DNA of 64,000 nt from Myxocyprinus asiaticus (GCF_019703515.2 NC_059374.1:21198595-21262594), one strand, 5' to 3'. Counted from the stretch's first letter, positions 25,345 to 46,793 are shown. The notes: a model not told the origin generated them from the sequence alone. Numbers and translations are program-made.

Positions 25345-26439
25345 TTAATGAGTAGAAGACGCCCCTTTTAGAAGAGTTTCAAATTTAGAACATTGTGTTT
25401 AAATATTAAATAATAGCCTTTAAAAGAGTAATCGTTCTATACAGGGAATTAAAAACGTTAAACTTTATGGAAAATGTAAAAAAATAACATTCAATTAAAT
25501 GGAACGTTCAGTTATTTTTTTATTATTTTTTTCATTTCTTAATTTTTTTATGTAAAAACAATGCTCTAAATTAGAAACTCTTATGAAAGGAGTATAAGCG
25601 ATCATCTGCAGTCTTTGAGTTTTCTTATGTTTTAGATTTATTGCAGCTTTTGTTCTTCAGTAGCCTACTTCTGAATATGAAAATGTGTGTGTGGATTTAA
25701 ATAGACTTGATGGATGAATTCACCTGAATATTGCAACAGACGACTTAATAAATAATCACGTAGTTCAATTCCATTAAAACATTTTAACATGACTTTTTTG
25801 TATTTATGTAGCCAGCAGTATGCCTAAATAAGGCAATACATTAACAACATTAATATAGACCGCATGATATAAACACAAGGGGGCGATGACGAAGCATAAT
25901 GCCGATGGCAAAAGAGATGCGCCTGTGAAGTGCTAAAACGAGTCAAGTCTGACAATACACAGTTCTGACAATTTAAGCTCATTCTCCCTCAAATGAAACG
26001 AGAGAAAAATACCTGGGCCTAATATATAATTGGTATAAACATCTTGGTCCACTGAATGTTTTCAGTTTAAAGTACTTAGCCAAATAGGCTAATCAAACAG
26101 CCAAAGGAAAAACAAAAGAGTTGTTTTCTTTGTGAGCATGCTTTGTGCTTGACCAGCGTGCAAGTGAGTTTTCCTATTCCATCCCGTTTTTTCTTCCATT
26201 CTTAATAGAAAATACATTACAATAAGACGTGTTCATAACTGTAATCATTTTGTGTGACAAACACAATGGACAGAACAGACAAGAGCTGTGTTGTTGAAGA
26301 AATGTTATTAACATTTTATTATTATTTTATTATCTATTTGTATGCATATACAGTAATATTAGTAAGTAGTGTGTGCACATAGGCTATATTCACAAACCAG
26401 CTTTCTCATGGGCTTAACTTTCACTTATGAGATACCTTA

Positions 26440-27310
26440 CAGTGTAAAAAAAAAAATCCTGTTGTTTAAAAGAAAAAAAAAAAAACTGGCAGCTGTGGTT
26501 GCCAGAATATTTATGTAAAAATACAGTAAACATGTAAACAACTTTACAGAACAACCTGTAAATTTTACAGTTTAAAAATGTTGTAATTTGCATGACCATG
26601 ATGGCACAGTAAAAAATAAAATATAAATAAATAAATAAATAAAACAAAAATCTGTTAAATTTACATAAAAAAACTTCATAAACTTTATATTAACCTTCCG
26701 AAACTGTAAAAATCTTCTTTTTACTTTATAAGGTATTATTAATCACTGTAAAAATTATAGAAGGGCATGATGACATGAAGTTTGCTCTCTTCCAGGAGCA
26801 ATGACCAATAATCAAGTGTCACTCACACAAACACTAAACACCATCAGGGTAACACATGTGAAATTAAAATAATGCAGTAAACATTAACTAAACTACATCA
26901 AATATAACACAGAACACCCCAAAGTACATAACTGACATTAAAAATAAGAAGAAACACAACTATTCCCATATAATGAAATATGATGGGTCATGTAGGGAAT
27001 TGTGGGAATGCCCGATTATTGTTTTTTACAGTAATTTTTAAAATAATTTACTGTAAAAAGTACATGTATTCTCTTGTTAAACATAATGTAAATTTTTACC
27101 ATTAATTATTTAGGAAAATCATACTTTTTACATCTAAAAAATTAAATTTGTACAACAATTTATTGTAAAAACTACTGTATTGTCTTTTAAAATATATTTA
27201 CAAGATGTACTGTATATTTTACAGTTAATATTCGTTAATCAATTAATGTTTTATTTCTGTAGCATTTTTGCAGTCTTTTACCGTTAAAATTACAGACATT
27301 TTTTACAGTG
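26440..27310. mobile_element. Short element with CACTGTAAAAAA-type ends and TA flanks
   Basis: Left end CAGTGTAAAAAA, right end (reversed) CACTGTAAAAAATG, TA at 26438-26439 and 27311-27312. AT-rich inside, repeating TTTACAGTNA-like motifs, no coding capacity. The TA flanks suggest Tc1/mariner-type mobilisation. Confidence 0.6.
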
Positions 27311-28707
27311 TATGTTACACTCACACACAGTAAGTCAATAATGTTGCAAAATAAGTTGTGTTCTGTACGTTTATAAAACAAGTACATTTGCTTAATTGCA
27401 AATATTGAAACTTAAAACTTAAAAATCTAAAGGGCAAAGATTCTTTGTTTGAATCAATGTAGTCTAAAAAGGGGGCAACTTTTCATCAATGAGATTGTAT
27501 TTGGATGACGTGGTGTACCTTGAAATGTTAGCTGACATCTCTTGTCCTCTTTTGAAACTGTAGTCACATTTCAGAGGTTTTATTATGCATACAAGCAAAA
27601 TGCAAACTTATTATCAGTTGTTACGGATAGTTTTCAGTGTGAATGGGTCAAGTATTTGTTTTGGTCATATACATAACTGTGAAAATGGATGTATCATATG
27701 TTCTATTAGATATTAAAGTTAGTAAGTAATGAATATTTATAGGTCTATTAAAAATGCAATAAATAATGTTGAGGTGATAATAATTGGGTCGGTTTTCATG
27801 CTTATTCTACTCAGTGGAAATTTATTGCCCCTAAAGTTTAGAGGATTTATATTTCTGTGTCTGGCTGACTGTATTATAAGTGCATCTGAGGAGAATGCAG
27901 ACTGTAGTGTAGTGCCCTATATGCTTGTGGTTTATATTATGTTACAGTAAACGTACAAGTTGTGAGGTTAAAACTAAGAATATAGATTATATATAATAGG
28001 CTAAACTGTTTTTCAGTCAAAAAAAAAAAAAAAAAAACTAGAATCTTTGAGTCTCTCCAAAAGTCAGTCAATGCTACATGATTACTGTATTGCTGTAATG
28101 TTACCTGAGAATGCTATGTTATTGTTATGAACCCAGGACAACAGGTATGAGAATATATGCCCATTTTGTCCCCACAAATCTGACCTCACCAGTTGCTCAG
28201 TATAGTGTTCATTAAAAACAATAGTATGTCATGTAATCTGTCGGGTTGAATTAAAGCACATACCATTGCTACCTGACTGCATCTGGGTCGTTTCATGGGT
28301 GAGTATTGTAAAATACAGTAGATGGTTGTGGTTTCAGTTTTTATTCTGTATTCTCTTCAGGTCAGGCGGGCCATTTGATCCAATTTAGGATGAATAGTAT
28401 GTGAAAAGTTCTACATATTTGATTTCAGCATAGCCTAATAAGTGCAAGATTTTTCAAAAAGAACTGTCTCTCCCCTATTAAATCATTTGTTCCTTTTTGT
28501 GACCATTATCATCATCAACATGTGAATAATATTGTGTTTATGACTTTTAATTAGAGTTTATGATATGTTGCCAACCTACTGTATCGTCATGTCATAAGGC
28601 AACAAAAAATTTAACGGATCAAAACAGAGTGAGAAGAAAGATCAAAAGAATACCTGTGTGTGATCACATTGACCTTTGTGCGACATGCTTTCACTGTTTT
28701 TTATTAA
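27311..28707. other. Intergenic AT-rich stretch, nothing recognised
   Basis: Lies between picalm and zpld1. Contains an A-run near 28020 and a 73-codon frame at 27729-27950 with a hydrophobic patch but no support as a gene. Confidence 0.4.
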
Positions 28708-29353
28708 AGGAATGTTCCGGGTTCAATACAAGTTAAGCTCAATCGACAGCATTTATGGCATAATGTTGATTCTTTTTTACCACAAAAAATAATTTAGACT
28801 CGTCCCTCCGTTTCTTTAAAAAAATAATAATAAAAAAAATAAATAATCAAGTTTACAGTGAGGCACTTACAATGGAAGTGAATGGGGCCAATTTTTGGGG
28901 TGTTTAAAAGCAGAAATTTGAAACTTATAATTTTATAAAAGCACGTACATTAATTCTTCTGTTCTAACTCATGTATTATTAGAGCTGTAATGTTGTTTAA
29001 ATTGTAATTTTTACAGTCATTATAGGGTTTGTTGACATTACATTGTCTTGGCCACAGAGTTGTAAAATTGGCTATAACTTTACACAGAAAAGGTTAGAAA
29101 GCGATTTTATCACACTAAAATCATGTTAACACACATATTGATTGTCCTGTGGCTATACTTTTGAAACAATGAATATTTTAATGTTTACGGATTGGCCCCA
29201 TTAACTTCCATTGTAAGTGCCTCACTATAACCCAGACTTTTGCTTTTTTTAAAGAAAAGGGGGGACAAGTCCAAATACATTTTTGTGGCAATCATATTTA
29301 TGCCACAAATGCTGTCGATTGAGCTTAACTTGTATTGAACCCGGAATATTCCT
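28708..29353. mobile_element. TTAA-flanked palindromic element, second P2 copy
   Basis: Same family as 24674-25344: left end AGGAATGTTCCGGGTTC, right end complement, TTAA at 28704-28707 and 29354-29357; 646 bp. Confidence 0.85.
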
Positions 29354-29504
29354 TTAAGATCAGACACTGAGTTAAAATAGTTGACTGCTTGCCTCCTTTA
29401 AAAAAAGTTAATTATGTTGTTTTTTTAACACAGTCAGAAATCCTTTAACTATTTATGATCAAATGCACTGATTAAATTACACTGTAAAAAGTTCAAAGTT
29501 GTTA

Positions 29505-29965
29505 CATTATGAAAATTCTGTCACCATTTACTCACCTTCATGTCTTTCCAAACCGGTATGGCTTTCTTCATTTTTTCCATGAGATCACTGTGATGTTTTG
29601 TGATGCTTTGTCAGGTGTCCTAAAAATGTGTTTCATGTGCTAACATCTAAATTAACTAGTTTAATGTAAGTCAAAAAAGTTATTTAATATGACTGAATTA
29701 ACCTGACTATATTAGGTTAATCCAAAAAAAAAAAAAGAAAAGAAAAAATCATTTTTAAGAATTAGATCAGGTAGAAACATATCCTTAAGGTAACAGTTGC
29801 ATGTTTCTACTTTCTACAGTGATGAAAGTGTATGGTGACTGAGGCTGTCAGTCCCTCAACATTGTTCCCAACATCTCCTTTTGTGTTTCATGGAGAAAAA
29901 GGTCTTTCAGGTTTGGAACAACATGAGGGTGAACAAGTAATGACAGACTCTTCATTTTTGGGTGA
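29505..29965. repeat. Fragmented P1-family element
   Basis: Left part carries ATTCTGTCACCATTTACTCACC and right part GTGAACTAGCC before TTAA, as in the P1 family, with a diverged, A-rich centre. The flank to 30772 has no recognised gene other than the candidate zpld1 noncoding exon. Confidence 0.55.
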
Positions 29966-30599
29966 ACTAGCCTTAAAGGAGCTATCCCTACCTCATCTGA
30001 CCCTTAAAATTACTTTAACTGTTGTAACACAATATAGTCAGTTTGATTCAGTTTTGATATATTTTTGAGCATTAAATTTAGATGTTATTACATGAAGCAT
30101 ATTTTTTTGGTTACCTTGCTTTTTTAACAGTGCAGCGTACTAATGCAGCTATTTTTTTAACTACTGTATGTCCAACTAAGCATTACTGTCTAATATACAG
30201 AAATGGGCAGTTTGTGATTGCATCTGCATCTAGTGGATCAGTGAGCGTTTATGGTTTAGCTAAGCGTGAAGAGCCGTAAGGCCACAGTGACAATAGCAGC
30301 CACACACTCGCTATCAACCCTGATGGACTGACAGAAAGAATAGGCCTTTTAGTCCCTTCGTCCACTGATGAAAACATAATTTCTTCAGTCCCTCACTGAG
30401 CTCAGACATTATTGAGCGATGAAAGAGGCAGATCAAGGCATTAGGAGGCGAGTGGGAAATCGTAAAAGCTGCTCATGTTTCTGGGTCCTTAAAAAAGATT
30501 TGTTCAGTGCATGGAGGTTTTGATGGTTTTTCCCATGTTGTCCAGGACAGCTCTTTTTGTTAAAGGGTTTTGATAATGGCTCATTGTTTTGGCTGCAGT

Positions 30600-30706
30600 A
30601 GGGGCCGTAGTGCAGGTGGCCCTGTGGAGATTTCAGGCTGCCCATTCACTCACCGGCAGCAGGTCCAAACACATGGAGCACAGCTTACTTGCATCAGGGG
30701 ACTGAG
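30600..30706 (+). promoter_or_regulatory. Candidate 5' noncoding exon of zpld1
   Basis: The zpld1 ATG exon is preceded by an acceptor (TTCCATTCCAG ending 31142), so a noncoding exon must lie upstream. The closest good donor seen is GACTGAG|GTAAGAG, with the exon ending at 30706. The 5' limit given here is arbitrary; only the donor is seen. Confidence 0.25.
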
Positions 30707-30772
30707 GTAAGAGAGGGTACTCGGCACTTTTAATTTATCACTGTAACACTATTATTACATTGTCACTATTAA

Positions 30773-31044
30773 AGGTATAGTTCATCCAAAAATGAACATG
30801 TTGTCATAATTTCCTCACCCTCATGTTGTACCAAACCTGGATGACTTCTGTGGAACATACAAATTAGATGTTAGAATATAGCCTCAGTCACTAATTACTT
30901 TCATTGTGAAAAAATGTGCAATGAAATTGAATGGTGGTTGAAGCTAACATTCTGTCTAACGTCTCTTTTTGTGTTGCATTAAAGAAATAAAGTCATATGG
31001 GAGTGAATGATGACAGAATTTTCATTTTTGGGTAAACTATTGCT
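30773..31044. mobile_element. Short P1-family TTAA element upstream of zpld1
   Basis: Left TTAA at 30769-30772; ends AGGTATAGTTCATCC and TAAACTATTGCT; right flank TTAC is a degraded TTAA. It lies about 100 bp before the zpld1 ATG exon. Confidence 0.65.
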
Positions 31045-31150
31045 TTACGACAACAAAACTGTTGCTGTTTTACTAGTTTTACCATTAGTTTTGAGTGTAT
31101 TTTTGATATGACAAGAATGACTGTTTTTTCGTTCCATTCCAGGTGTTGAA

Positions 31151-38900
<7,750 letters not shown>

Positions 38901-39908
38901 CCTCCACTCTTTGACCATGGCTTCCAAATCCTGTCTGTCTAGTTTGAACTGTACATTTATTTACAGTCAGATGTGTATACAACTCTCAACACAGATTTCT
39001 TGGAAATCTGTATTTTCTGTCATATTCCTTTCATTCCTTTTTAATCTAGTCCTTAATGCTACTCTTACAGTAAACTGAATGTGTGTGTGCTTTTGTATCC
39101 CAAAATCAGCATATGGCCACATTACAATACGTTTGGACTGTATATGAGTCTTCTATTCCCATTTTAACGGGATTTTGATGGTAATGTTCCCAATACCTCA
39201 GCTAATTATGATTATATTCAGGGTCTGATTAATTATGTCTTAAAGTGCAATGCACAAGAGTAGTGTGTAGCATGCACACATAGATGATTTTAGATGGTTT
39301 GTTTTGTGATTTTTTTCATGACTTCTTGCATATCTTTTAAGCTGTGTGTGTAAACGTGTGTGCAAATATGAATAAGTGAAAAAAAGAGAAAAGAGTGAAA
39401 GATATGGTTATTCTATGGTATGGTTAAAATGTGAAATATTATTAAAAATACTTTATAGAGTATTTTGCAACAAGGTGCCATTATAACCTGTTTGACCTAT
39501 TTGTATTATAACTGTATGTCATAAACTATGTCATGCATGTGGATGATATTTGGATTTTTTTATTTTATTTGTGACAATCCAACTGAAGTCTTATTTCACT
39601 TATTTTGATGCCTGTCATTTGTCTGTGCATGTTTAAATCAGTCTACAACAGGTGATCACCAACATAAAGTGGAAATAAAATCAGAACATTTTCTATACAG
39701 CCACAAGTAATGAAACTCTTTTTAAAACCTTTTGATCAAAATTACAACAAAGATACAAGCACCATTTGATTGTCACAGTGAAACTTTAGATCTACGCAAT
39801 CAGCATCCTTTCTCCACATAATCCCAGATAACTGCAGGCCCTGTAATGAGTCTAAACAATGGTACAAAAGCCAGAAAATATCTGGTGCAGTATTACATTG
39901 CAAAAAGA
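38901..39908. other. zpld1 3' flank
   Basis: Putative 3' UTR to about 39700, then AT-rich DNA with no recognised gene. Confidence 0.4.
39674..39679 (+). promoter_or_regulatory. Candidate polyadenylation signal of zpld1
   Basis: AATAAA about 775 bp after the zpld1 stop codon (TGA at 38898-38900). It is the first canonical hexamer I noticed in the 3' flank, so the 3' UTR may be near 0.8 kb. Confidence 0.4.
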
Positions 39909-40683
39909 CACTGTAAACCCTAATTCTCAAAATAATTAATTGTTTTGAGTAGGAAAAAAATGTATCATACAAATTAATTCCAATAAATTAACCTTGATGA
40001 GTATTTAGAACTTTCTCTTTCTTTTGAGTTCACGCAACTGAAACCTTTTAAGTATCCTGAATTGTTTAATGTTTTGAGTGTAATGAACTTGTCTCTTTAA
40101 ATTTACAGGAACATAAATTTAACTGAATCTGGGCTGGGAATTTCAATTTTCCAGCATGCTTTGCATGGCACTCGACAGGGAGAGTAAATGTTTACATTAA
40201 GTGTAATATAATGTCTCTTTGTGCAAGATGAATGTAAAGGGCGATACTTGTTAGTGGTTAATGTTTTGTTGTGTTATTTAGAACAGTTTCTGTTATGTTA
40301 AAGTTTTTGAGGGTTACATTATGGTAAATAGTGGAGCTTAAGTTAAGATTGAAGACAGGTAATTTTAAGATTGTTTTACAGTACATTTCTGTACTTGTTG
40401 AGGAATAGCTATGCTAATCAAAGCATAGTGTTATTAGCATATATTGAGCATGCTAGCATTCAATGAGCTAGCTAGCTTTAGCTAGCACTAGCTAAATAGA
40501 TTACCTCAACTTAAATTATTTAAGTTGAGGTTTGTTAGCTTACCCAATATTTTAAGTTAACAGCAGCTAATGTGAATGCATAGCACAAAATCTGAAAGTT
40601 CTGTTAACTTGAACATGGGAGTTTATTAACTTTAAAATTGATGCAACTGATTTTTTTTTAGTTCTGATAACTTATTTACAGTG
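39909..40683. mobile_element. Short element with CACTGTAAA ends between the two zpld1 genes
   Basis: Left end CACTGTAAACCCTAATTCTC, right end (reversed) CACTGTAAATAAGTTATC; 775 bp. No TA duplication is preserved. The inside matches the repeat split at 17517-17576 / 21778-22000. Confidence 0.6.
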
Positions 40684-41660
40684 AATGCCATGGACCATTT
40701 GAAATGAAACAATGCAGCCTTTTCCTATACATGGCCAGCATCATGTTATTTATAGGTTTGTAACAATTTCCATGGTTTTGTATCATTCACAATAGAGGAA
40801 AGGCAACACCCAGCTCTCTGGTTTGACCCGAATTCGAAAAACTGTTTTTAACTTCCCAGGTAGCTCAGCTGACAGGTTTGCATTACCATTCCAATGGCTT
40901 GTCCTGTGAATTTGTACCACATTTTCACATTAAAGTTAAACAAATTTAGAGTCTAACAGTCACAGATTTCACCTCATTATCTCTTGATATGGCGTAAATA
41001 TGACAACCTAACAAGAATCCAGTACTGATGGTTTTGCAGTTGTTTTGAAAGTACAGTCTCAGTTTAACTATTGGATTCGCTGGAATCAAGCTTTAGGATG
41101 ACTGAATTAATGTTTTATTTGTAGGATCAAAACCCAGATTCAATTTATCACAATCCGCTTGAAATTTCCAAAATGTCTACACCAACAGAGCTAAAAATGA
41201 ACAGCAGCATTTCAGGCTAAATCAAATGGGTGTATGAGACAAACCATCACTATGCTTGAATTTCAGGCAATGTCCAAAATGTGTCCATGGAATATACAGT
41301 ACATCTCCTAAAAGACATTCACAGTCAGATGTCACAGTGACAGAGTTACACTTTAAGGTCAAAGAGAAGAGGGGACCTCTCACACATTGTGTGCATCTTC
41401 AATAGAGTTTGGACTTAGTTTATGAAATTACATCTTAGTATGTTCCAGGATGTTCAAGGGCCATACTAAATGACAAAGACAGTGGTCATTGTTTATGGTC
41501 TAAATTTGAAGGTGATGTTTAAGGTTTCATTATTTGCCTGAAGGTAAAGACCTTATCCACAAAAGTGAATTGTTCTTAAGAACTCTAGCAACCATACCAA
41601 ATGGCAAATGACCTTATTTTGGTCCAATCCTGCAGCAGTGCTCTTACTAACATCTCTTAC
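40684..41660. other. Upstream flank of the zpld1-like gene
   Basis: No coding or mobile sequence recognised. It presumably contains the regulatory DNA of the second ZP gene. Confidence 0.35.
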
Positions 41661-41665
41661 ACATA

Positions 41666-41673
41666 TATATAAA
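41666..41673 (+). promoter_or_regulatory. Candidate TATA box of the zpld1-like gene
   Basis: TATATAAA lies about 200 bp before the ATG at 41870, and no acceptor-like sequence is obvious between them, so transcription could start in the same exon as the ATG. TA-rich motifs are common here, so support is only moderate. Confidence 0.35.
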
Positions 41674-41869
41674 GAACAGGGTGAAGCTAGTCAAATTAAT
41701 CCAGCAGCCAAGTTGAGGAGGAACAGTAAGGGAACTTACCATAAACAGCAGAAATACCTTCAAGAGCTATTAAGGCATTAGGGACTTTTTCTGGTGTTCT
41801 GATAGGGCTTAGTTTGTTTGAGGCTATTTTTTTATTCAGCTTGAAATGTATGAAGGGAAGATCACTGAC

Positions 41870-44800
41870 ATGGCTCTACTCCACCTCTTGATTTTGGGAA
41901 CACTCATTCAAGGTCACCTGGCTCTCTCTTTAACTGATTGTGGAAATTACTTCAGGCGTCCAGGTATTTTCCTTGTGCAACCTGAGGGTTATTCTCCTAT
42001 GATTTTTTCCAACTGCTTTAAAACTAACTAACATAATTATTAAGTGCTATTTGTAAGAAAATTATCCAGGAGCATCACAGTCTAACAAGGATACCATTGC
42101 CTTGACAGAGTACACTGACATCGCAGTGAGTTGCGGGACCCAATCTATAAATTTGGCAATCCAGGTTTGCCCAGTCATTTACACGGGATATAACGAGAGT
42201 TTGTTGATTTTGAACCAAATTGCAAATGACCCACTGTGTCGAGGAACTTTGGATGCGTCTGTGACTCCACCTGTCGTGCGCTTCAGTTTCCCACTCAGAC
42301 AAGCGGACGCCTGTGGCAGCATCTTCTTAGTAAGTAATATCAGATCCGAAGCTACACCTATGCTGATTATTGAGTCTAACCAAAAGGGGTCAGTGTTTGG
42401 GGGACGTTCAGATTGAACACGTTCTTGTGCTTAAAAGATCTAGACACCTCACAACGCACTAAACAGAATAGATCGCAGTTGTCTCAAAATGCGCTTTTAA
42501 AGAAGTCCGTGTAGCTCTTGTTTACATAGAAAAAATATTCCAAAACATTGCGGACCGATGCAAAAACATGTTCGGTGTGAATGGCCCCTTAATTCTAATC
42601 CCATGCAGACCATTTACTGAGTGTTTTTTAATAGTATTCCAAACGTTTAAAGTTAACATTTATTGAAATAAGTTACTTGGAATCTTGTGAGATGACTTTT
42701 AAAGGGGTGAATTGATTTTCCCTTTCTCACTATCTCTAGCTCATTTGCCTTTGTTTTGTTTTCTCTCTGTGCATGCGTACTTAGTTTTATTTTTATCCTT
42801 TTATATTTTAGACCACCAGCGCTCCAGGCATCGGCCCATTCTCTGACTTCTCTAACATCCAGACGGTTAACATCAGTGGGGTGATTCGATCTTTCGACCC
42901 CACAGTCGGAACAGTGACCTACAATGCCGAGCTGAAATATTTTTACTCCTGTGCATATCCACTCGAATACCTGATCAACAATACACAAGTTGATGTGTAA
43001 GCTCTTTTTATTTTTTAAAGGATTCTTAAATCAGTGCTGCTCTTGAAAGTGGAAGCATTGATGAAAGCACAAGAAAGTTCATAGGCTTTAACCTTTGGAC
43101 TGGCCCAAAGGTTCTCACATATTAAACAATGAATATGCAGCTCGAATGTAGAATCTTTATTTTCGAGAAGGGTATAATAGTTGCAGACATTGCTCCGAAA
43201 AGGGGCCTAAGCTCCAAATCGCCATTGAAGATATATAGGGAGACCCTAACCTAACCTAACCCTTTCCCTAACCTTAACCGTGAGTGGAAGTGAAGCACCC
43301 TTTTGGAGTAACCCCAACCCTTTAGGAGTGACCCCGCCCCTTTTGGAGATTCCCCCATATTGGAGGTCTCCAGCCTGCAGCTATACCTACTTTTTATTTT
43401 CCCTCCATCTAAAGAGGCCAAGGCACTTCTAATTTCTAGTCTTTACCTCCCTCTACAGGTCATCCTCCTCCATTGCAGTGAAGGACAACAACGGAAGCTT
43501 CATTAGCACATTGAGCATGCAGCTCTTTAAAGTGTGTACACTTAAAATGAGAAATTTGGGAAAAGCCAATGTTTTCCCAATTACCCAAATATATTGCTTG
43601 TCATATATTCTCTCTGCCAAGTATTTAATCTTTTAAATGTGTCTCCAGGATGTGAACTACACTTCTCCACTCATAATCCCACCTCTGGGTATTGAGCTCA
43701 GGGCTAAAATATACGTGCAAGTCATTGCAGCAAACCTGACATCACAGTGAGTGACATTTGAGGGTTTTTCTTCTCATATATCCTTCCATTAGTTTGTGTA
43801 ACAAATTGGCTGAAGCTGTTCTTTACCTCCTCCACAGGTACCATATTCTGCTGGACCGATGCTATGCCTCTATCTCAGCCCTACCCTCAAATTCAACCTT
43901 TTTCAATCTCTTTGTACCGTAAGTCCATAAATTCAAGACAGTTCTTTTTAATTAATATTGAAGCAATATTTATGTGTTAGTCAAATATGAACAATGCTTG
44001 TATTGTTGGAACTAATTTTGTCATTTCAAAATATTTTTTATATAAGGGTTTCAAAAGACAGCACTGGGAATTTGTTATTAACATATTTCTTATATAATTT
44101 ATCTGGAAGTTTACAATAGTTACAAAAAATTGTTTTCTGAATATGCAATGAAATATTTTTCTCTATATTTTCTCTATATCCTATGTTCTATCGTGTCTAG
44201 TCCTGTAAAGTTTATTTGTGAATTTAACTTTTTCTTAAAAAGGTGCTCAAAGGATCAGATGACCACCATGTTGGAGAACGGGGACAGCCAGAAGGCTCGC
44301 TTCAGCTTCCCGGCCTTCCGTTTTATAGAGCAGCAGAACCAGACCATCTCCACCTACTACCTCCACTGCATTACCAGGCTTTGTGAACTCAACACCTGCA
44401 CCCAGTTCAAGGTACCAGAAGCTCTTCAAAGTTTATAAGACCTTTATTCTTAATTTGGCTGTATTTTAAAAGTTAAAGTAATAATTCACCCAAAAATTTA
44501 AATTCTCTCACAAGGACAAGGACTTTTAGAAGAACATCTCAGCTCTGTAGGTCCATATAATGCAAGTGAATGGGGTCCAAAACTTTGAAACTCCAAAAAG
44601 CATATAAAGGCAGCATAAAAGTATTCAACAAAAGTGGTTTAACCAATGTCTTCTGAAGTGATTCAGTTGGTTTTGGGTGAGAACAGACCAAAATGTAACT
44701 CCCTTTTCACTATAAGTCTTGACATCAGCAGTCTCCTTGGCGATCATGATTTCAAGCTTGATTACACTTCCTAGCGCTTGGCACATGCTAGGAAGTGTAA

Positions 44801-45708
44801 TCGATCTTGAAATCATGATTTATAGTGAAAATTGAGTTATACATTGGTCTGTTCTCATTCAGAAGACATAGATTAAACCACTGGAGTCTTATGGATTAAT
44901 TTTATGCTGCCTTTATGTTGTTTTTGGAGCTTCAAAGTTCTGGTTGCCATTCACTTGCATTGTATGGACCTACAGAGTTGAGATATTCTTCTAAAAATCT
45001 TTTTTTGTGTTCTGAAGAAGAAAGAAAGTCATTAACATCTGGGATAGCATGAGGGTGAGTAAATGATGAGAGAATTTTTATTTTTGGGTGAACTATCCCT
45101 TTAATTCAGTTAATAAAAAAAATAAGAGTAAGTGTGTCTTGATGTATATAACTTGCTTCATTCTCTTCAATCATCAGCAATGCAGTGGGAGGAGGAGACG
45201 AGACACACAGACAACAACAATTAAAGACGGTGTCTCAGACACCACTCTCATCACCTCAGGACCTGTCAAGACTCGAGTGGACACCCGTATGGCTCTTTCC
45301 TACCTTTGCATTGGCTCACTAAAATGATATGAATCACTTTAATTTGTTTATTTACACATTTAGTATATTTACATATTCCAAGTTATTTCAAGACACATAA
45401 ATGTAGAAGGATAATAATTCATAATTGCTCTTTCTTTCTTTCAGCTGTTACCTCAAAGGAACAAGGTTAGTATTGATGTGTAATATGATTAATAATAATT
45501 ACTGAAGAAAGAGTGTCAGCAAACATGCAAACAAACTTTTTTCTCCCTTTTGTCTCCCTGTACAGCCCTGACTGGTGCTCAAAAAGACAGTAATGGTAAT
45601 GGGTCCCCTGCTGGACTGACCGTTGCTCTCGCTGTCCTTGTCACTGTGGGCTCTGTTGCTGCCCTCTTGGCTGTGTTATTTTACCGCAGACTCAGGATGC
45701 TACGTTAA
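41870..45708 (+). CDS. ZPLD1-like ZP-domain protein, tandem paralogue (10 coding exons, 397 aa)
   Basis: Second ZP-domain gene, same strand, starting about 3 kb after zpld1. Coding exons: 41870-41963, 42109-42329, 42812-42996, 43459-43531, 43649-43746, 43838-43918, 44243-44411, 45178-45286, 45445-45465, 45566-45708; total 1194 nt, in frame. Intron phases equal those of zpld1 and exons 2, 4, 5 and 6 have the same lengths (221, 73, 98, 81), so the two arose by duplication. An in-frame ATG at 41846 exists, but 41870 gives the better signal peptide (MALLHLLILGTLIQGHLALS). Conserved ZP cysteines: VSCGTQ, VCPVIY, PLCRGT, DACGSI, YSCAYPLEYL, DRCYAS, PCSKDQ, HCITRLCELNTC. A GRRRRD furin-type site lies in exon 8, exon 9 is a 21-nt microexon, and a transmembrane helix near residues 365-388 ends in YRRLRMLR. 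Sequence is far more diverged than zpld1, so function is only inferred to be a matrix ZP protein. Confidence 0.9.
44477..45100. mobile_element. P1-family TTAA element in intron 7 of the zpld1-like gene
   Basis: TTAA at 44473-44476 and 45101-45104; ends AGTAATAATTCACCC and GAACTATCCCT; 624 bp palindrome. Its position is the same intron as the P1 pair in zpld1, but exact sites differ. Confidence 0.8.
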
Positions 45709-45856
45709 CTGCCCATGGTCTCAGAGCTTTTGTCATGTAGGAAAAAAACAGCGCTGGTGGAGGTGGAAACAAGCGATCCAAACTATTATAAATGTCTGAC
45801 TTTTAAAATTAAAACTTTGTCAGCATAGCAGATAACACAGTGTCATTGGAAAAGCA

Positions 45857-45862
45857 AATAAA
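45857..45862 (+). promoter_or_regulatory. Candidate polyadenylation signal of the zpld1-like gene
   Basis: AATAAA about 150 bp after the stop codon (TAA at 45706-45708). A second AATAAA occurs about 105 bp further on. Confidence 0.45.
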
Positions 45863-46733
45863 ATTGCAACAAAAAAGCTATTTAAAAAATGAGTATTATT
45901 TATGGGCAAAGGAAAGGTCTGTAGCTCCAAATATCAGTTTAGTACCATATGCTGCAGTTACAGAATAAATACAATATTTCATATTTTATCAGGGTGATAG
46001 TCAGTACTTTGCTGAATTTATTCATTTACTCTTAAATGTATACTTCTGTACTTCAGATAAAAAATTGTATCTAGTATGTCAAATACAGCTGAGTTGCATT
46101 ACATTTTAAAGCAATACAATTAAGTAGTCTGAAGCATATTGTGTAAGACAGAGAATTTCAGATGGCCCCATGCTTGTGAATCGAGTGCACAAACAAGTCA
46201 TTTTAAAAGTGGCATTTATTGTGAGATGTAAGATTAGCGATAAACAGTTATTTTATCATGTAAAGATTGCTTTGTAATTTATCTTTTGCCACATTATAGT
46301 TGCCAAATAAGCAGGATTCAGGGCTTTAGGACTGACGGCTTTAAAAGTGAGAGAAAACTTGCTTCGTGAAGTTATTCTAACTGCTGCATGAAGAGCCTTT
46401 CTTTGATTTAGCAAACTTGTGTCTTATTAATATTTATGGAAATGTGCAATTTTGGAAAGGGGATAGTTGGCATGCTTTTTTATTTTAGATACTTCAACAA
46501 ATGTAATATGTAAAAAATAAAAAATCTGGCAATTGATCTTATTGAACTTATTGTTTCCAAGAATCAAACTGTTTCTGAACTTTATTTGGTGAATTTGTCC
46601 TTCTATCCATGCAATGTCATTAATGAAGGCTTATAGGATTGTATAAACGTTCTTAATGATTTCTTGTTAATAGTGAACTCCACTAGGGGGAGCCTCGCCA
46701 TTATTTGAAACAGGGTGTTGACTAGAAACGCTC

Positions 46734-46793
<60 letters not shown>

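Noticed and set aside
40830..40900. GGTAGCTCAGCTGACAGG, resembling a tRNA box A
   Set aside because: No box B at the correct distance and no cloverleaf could be drawn.
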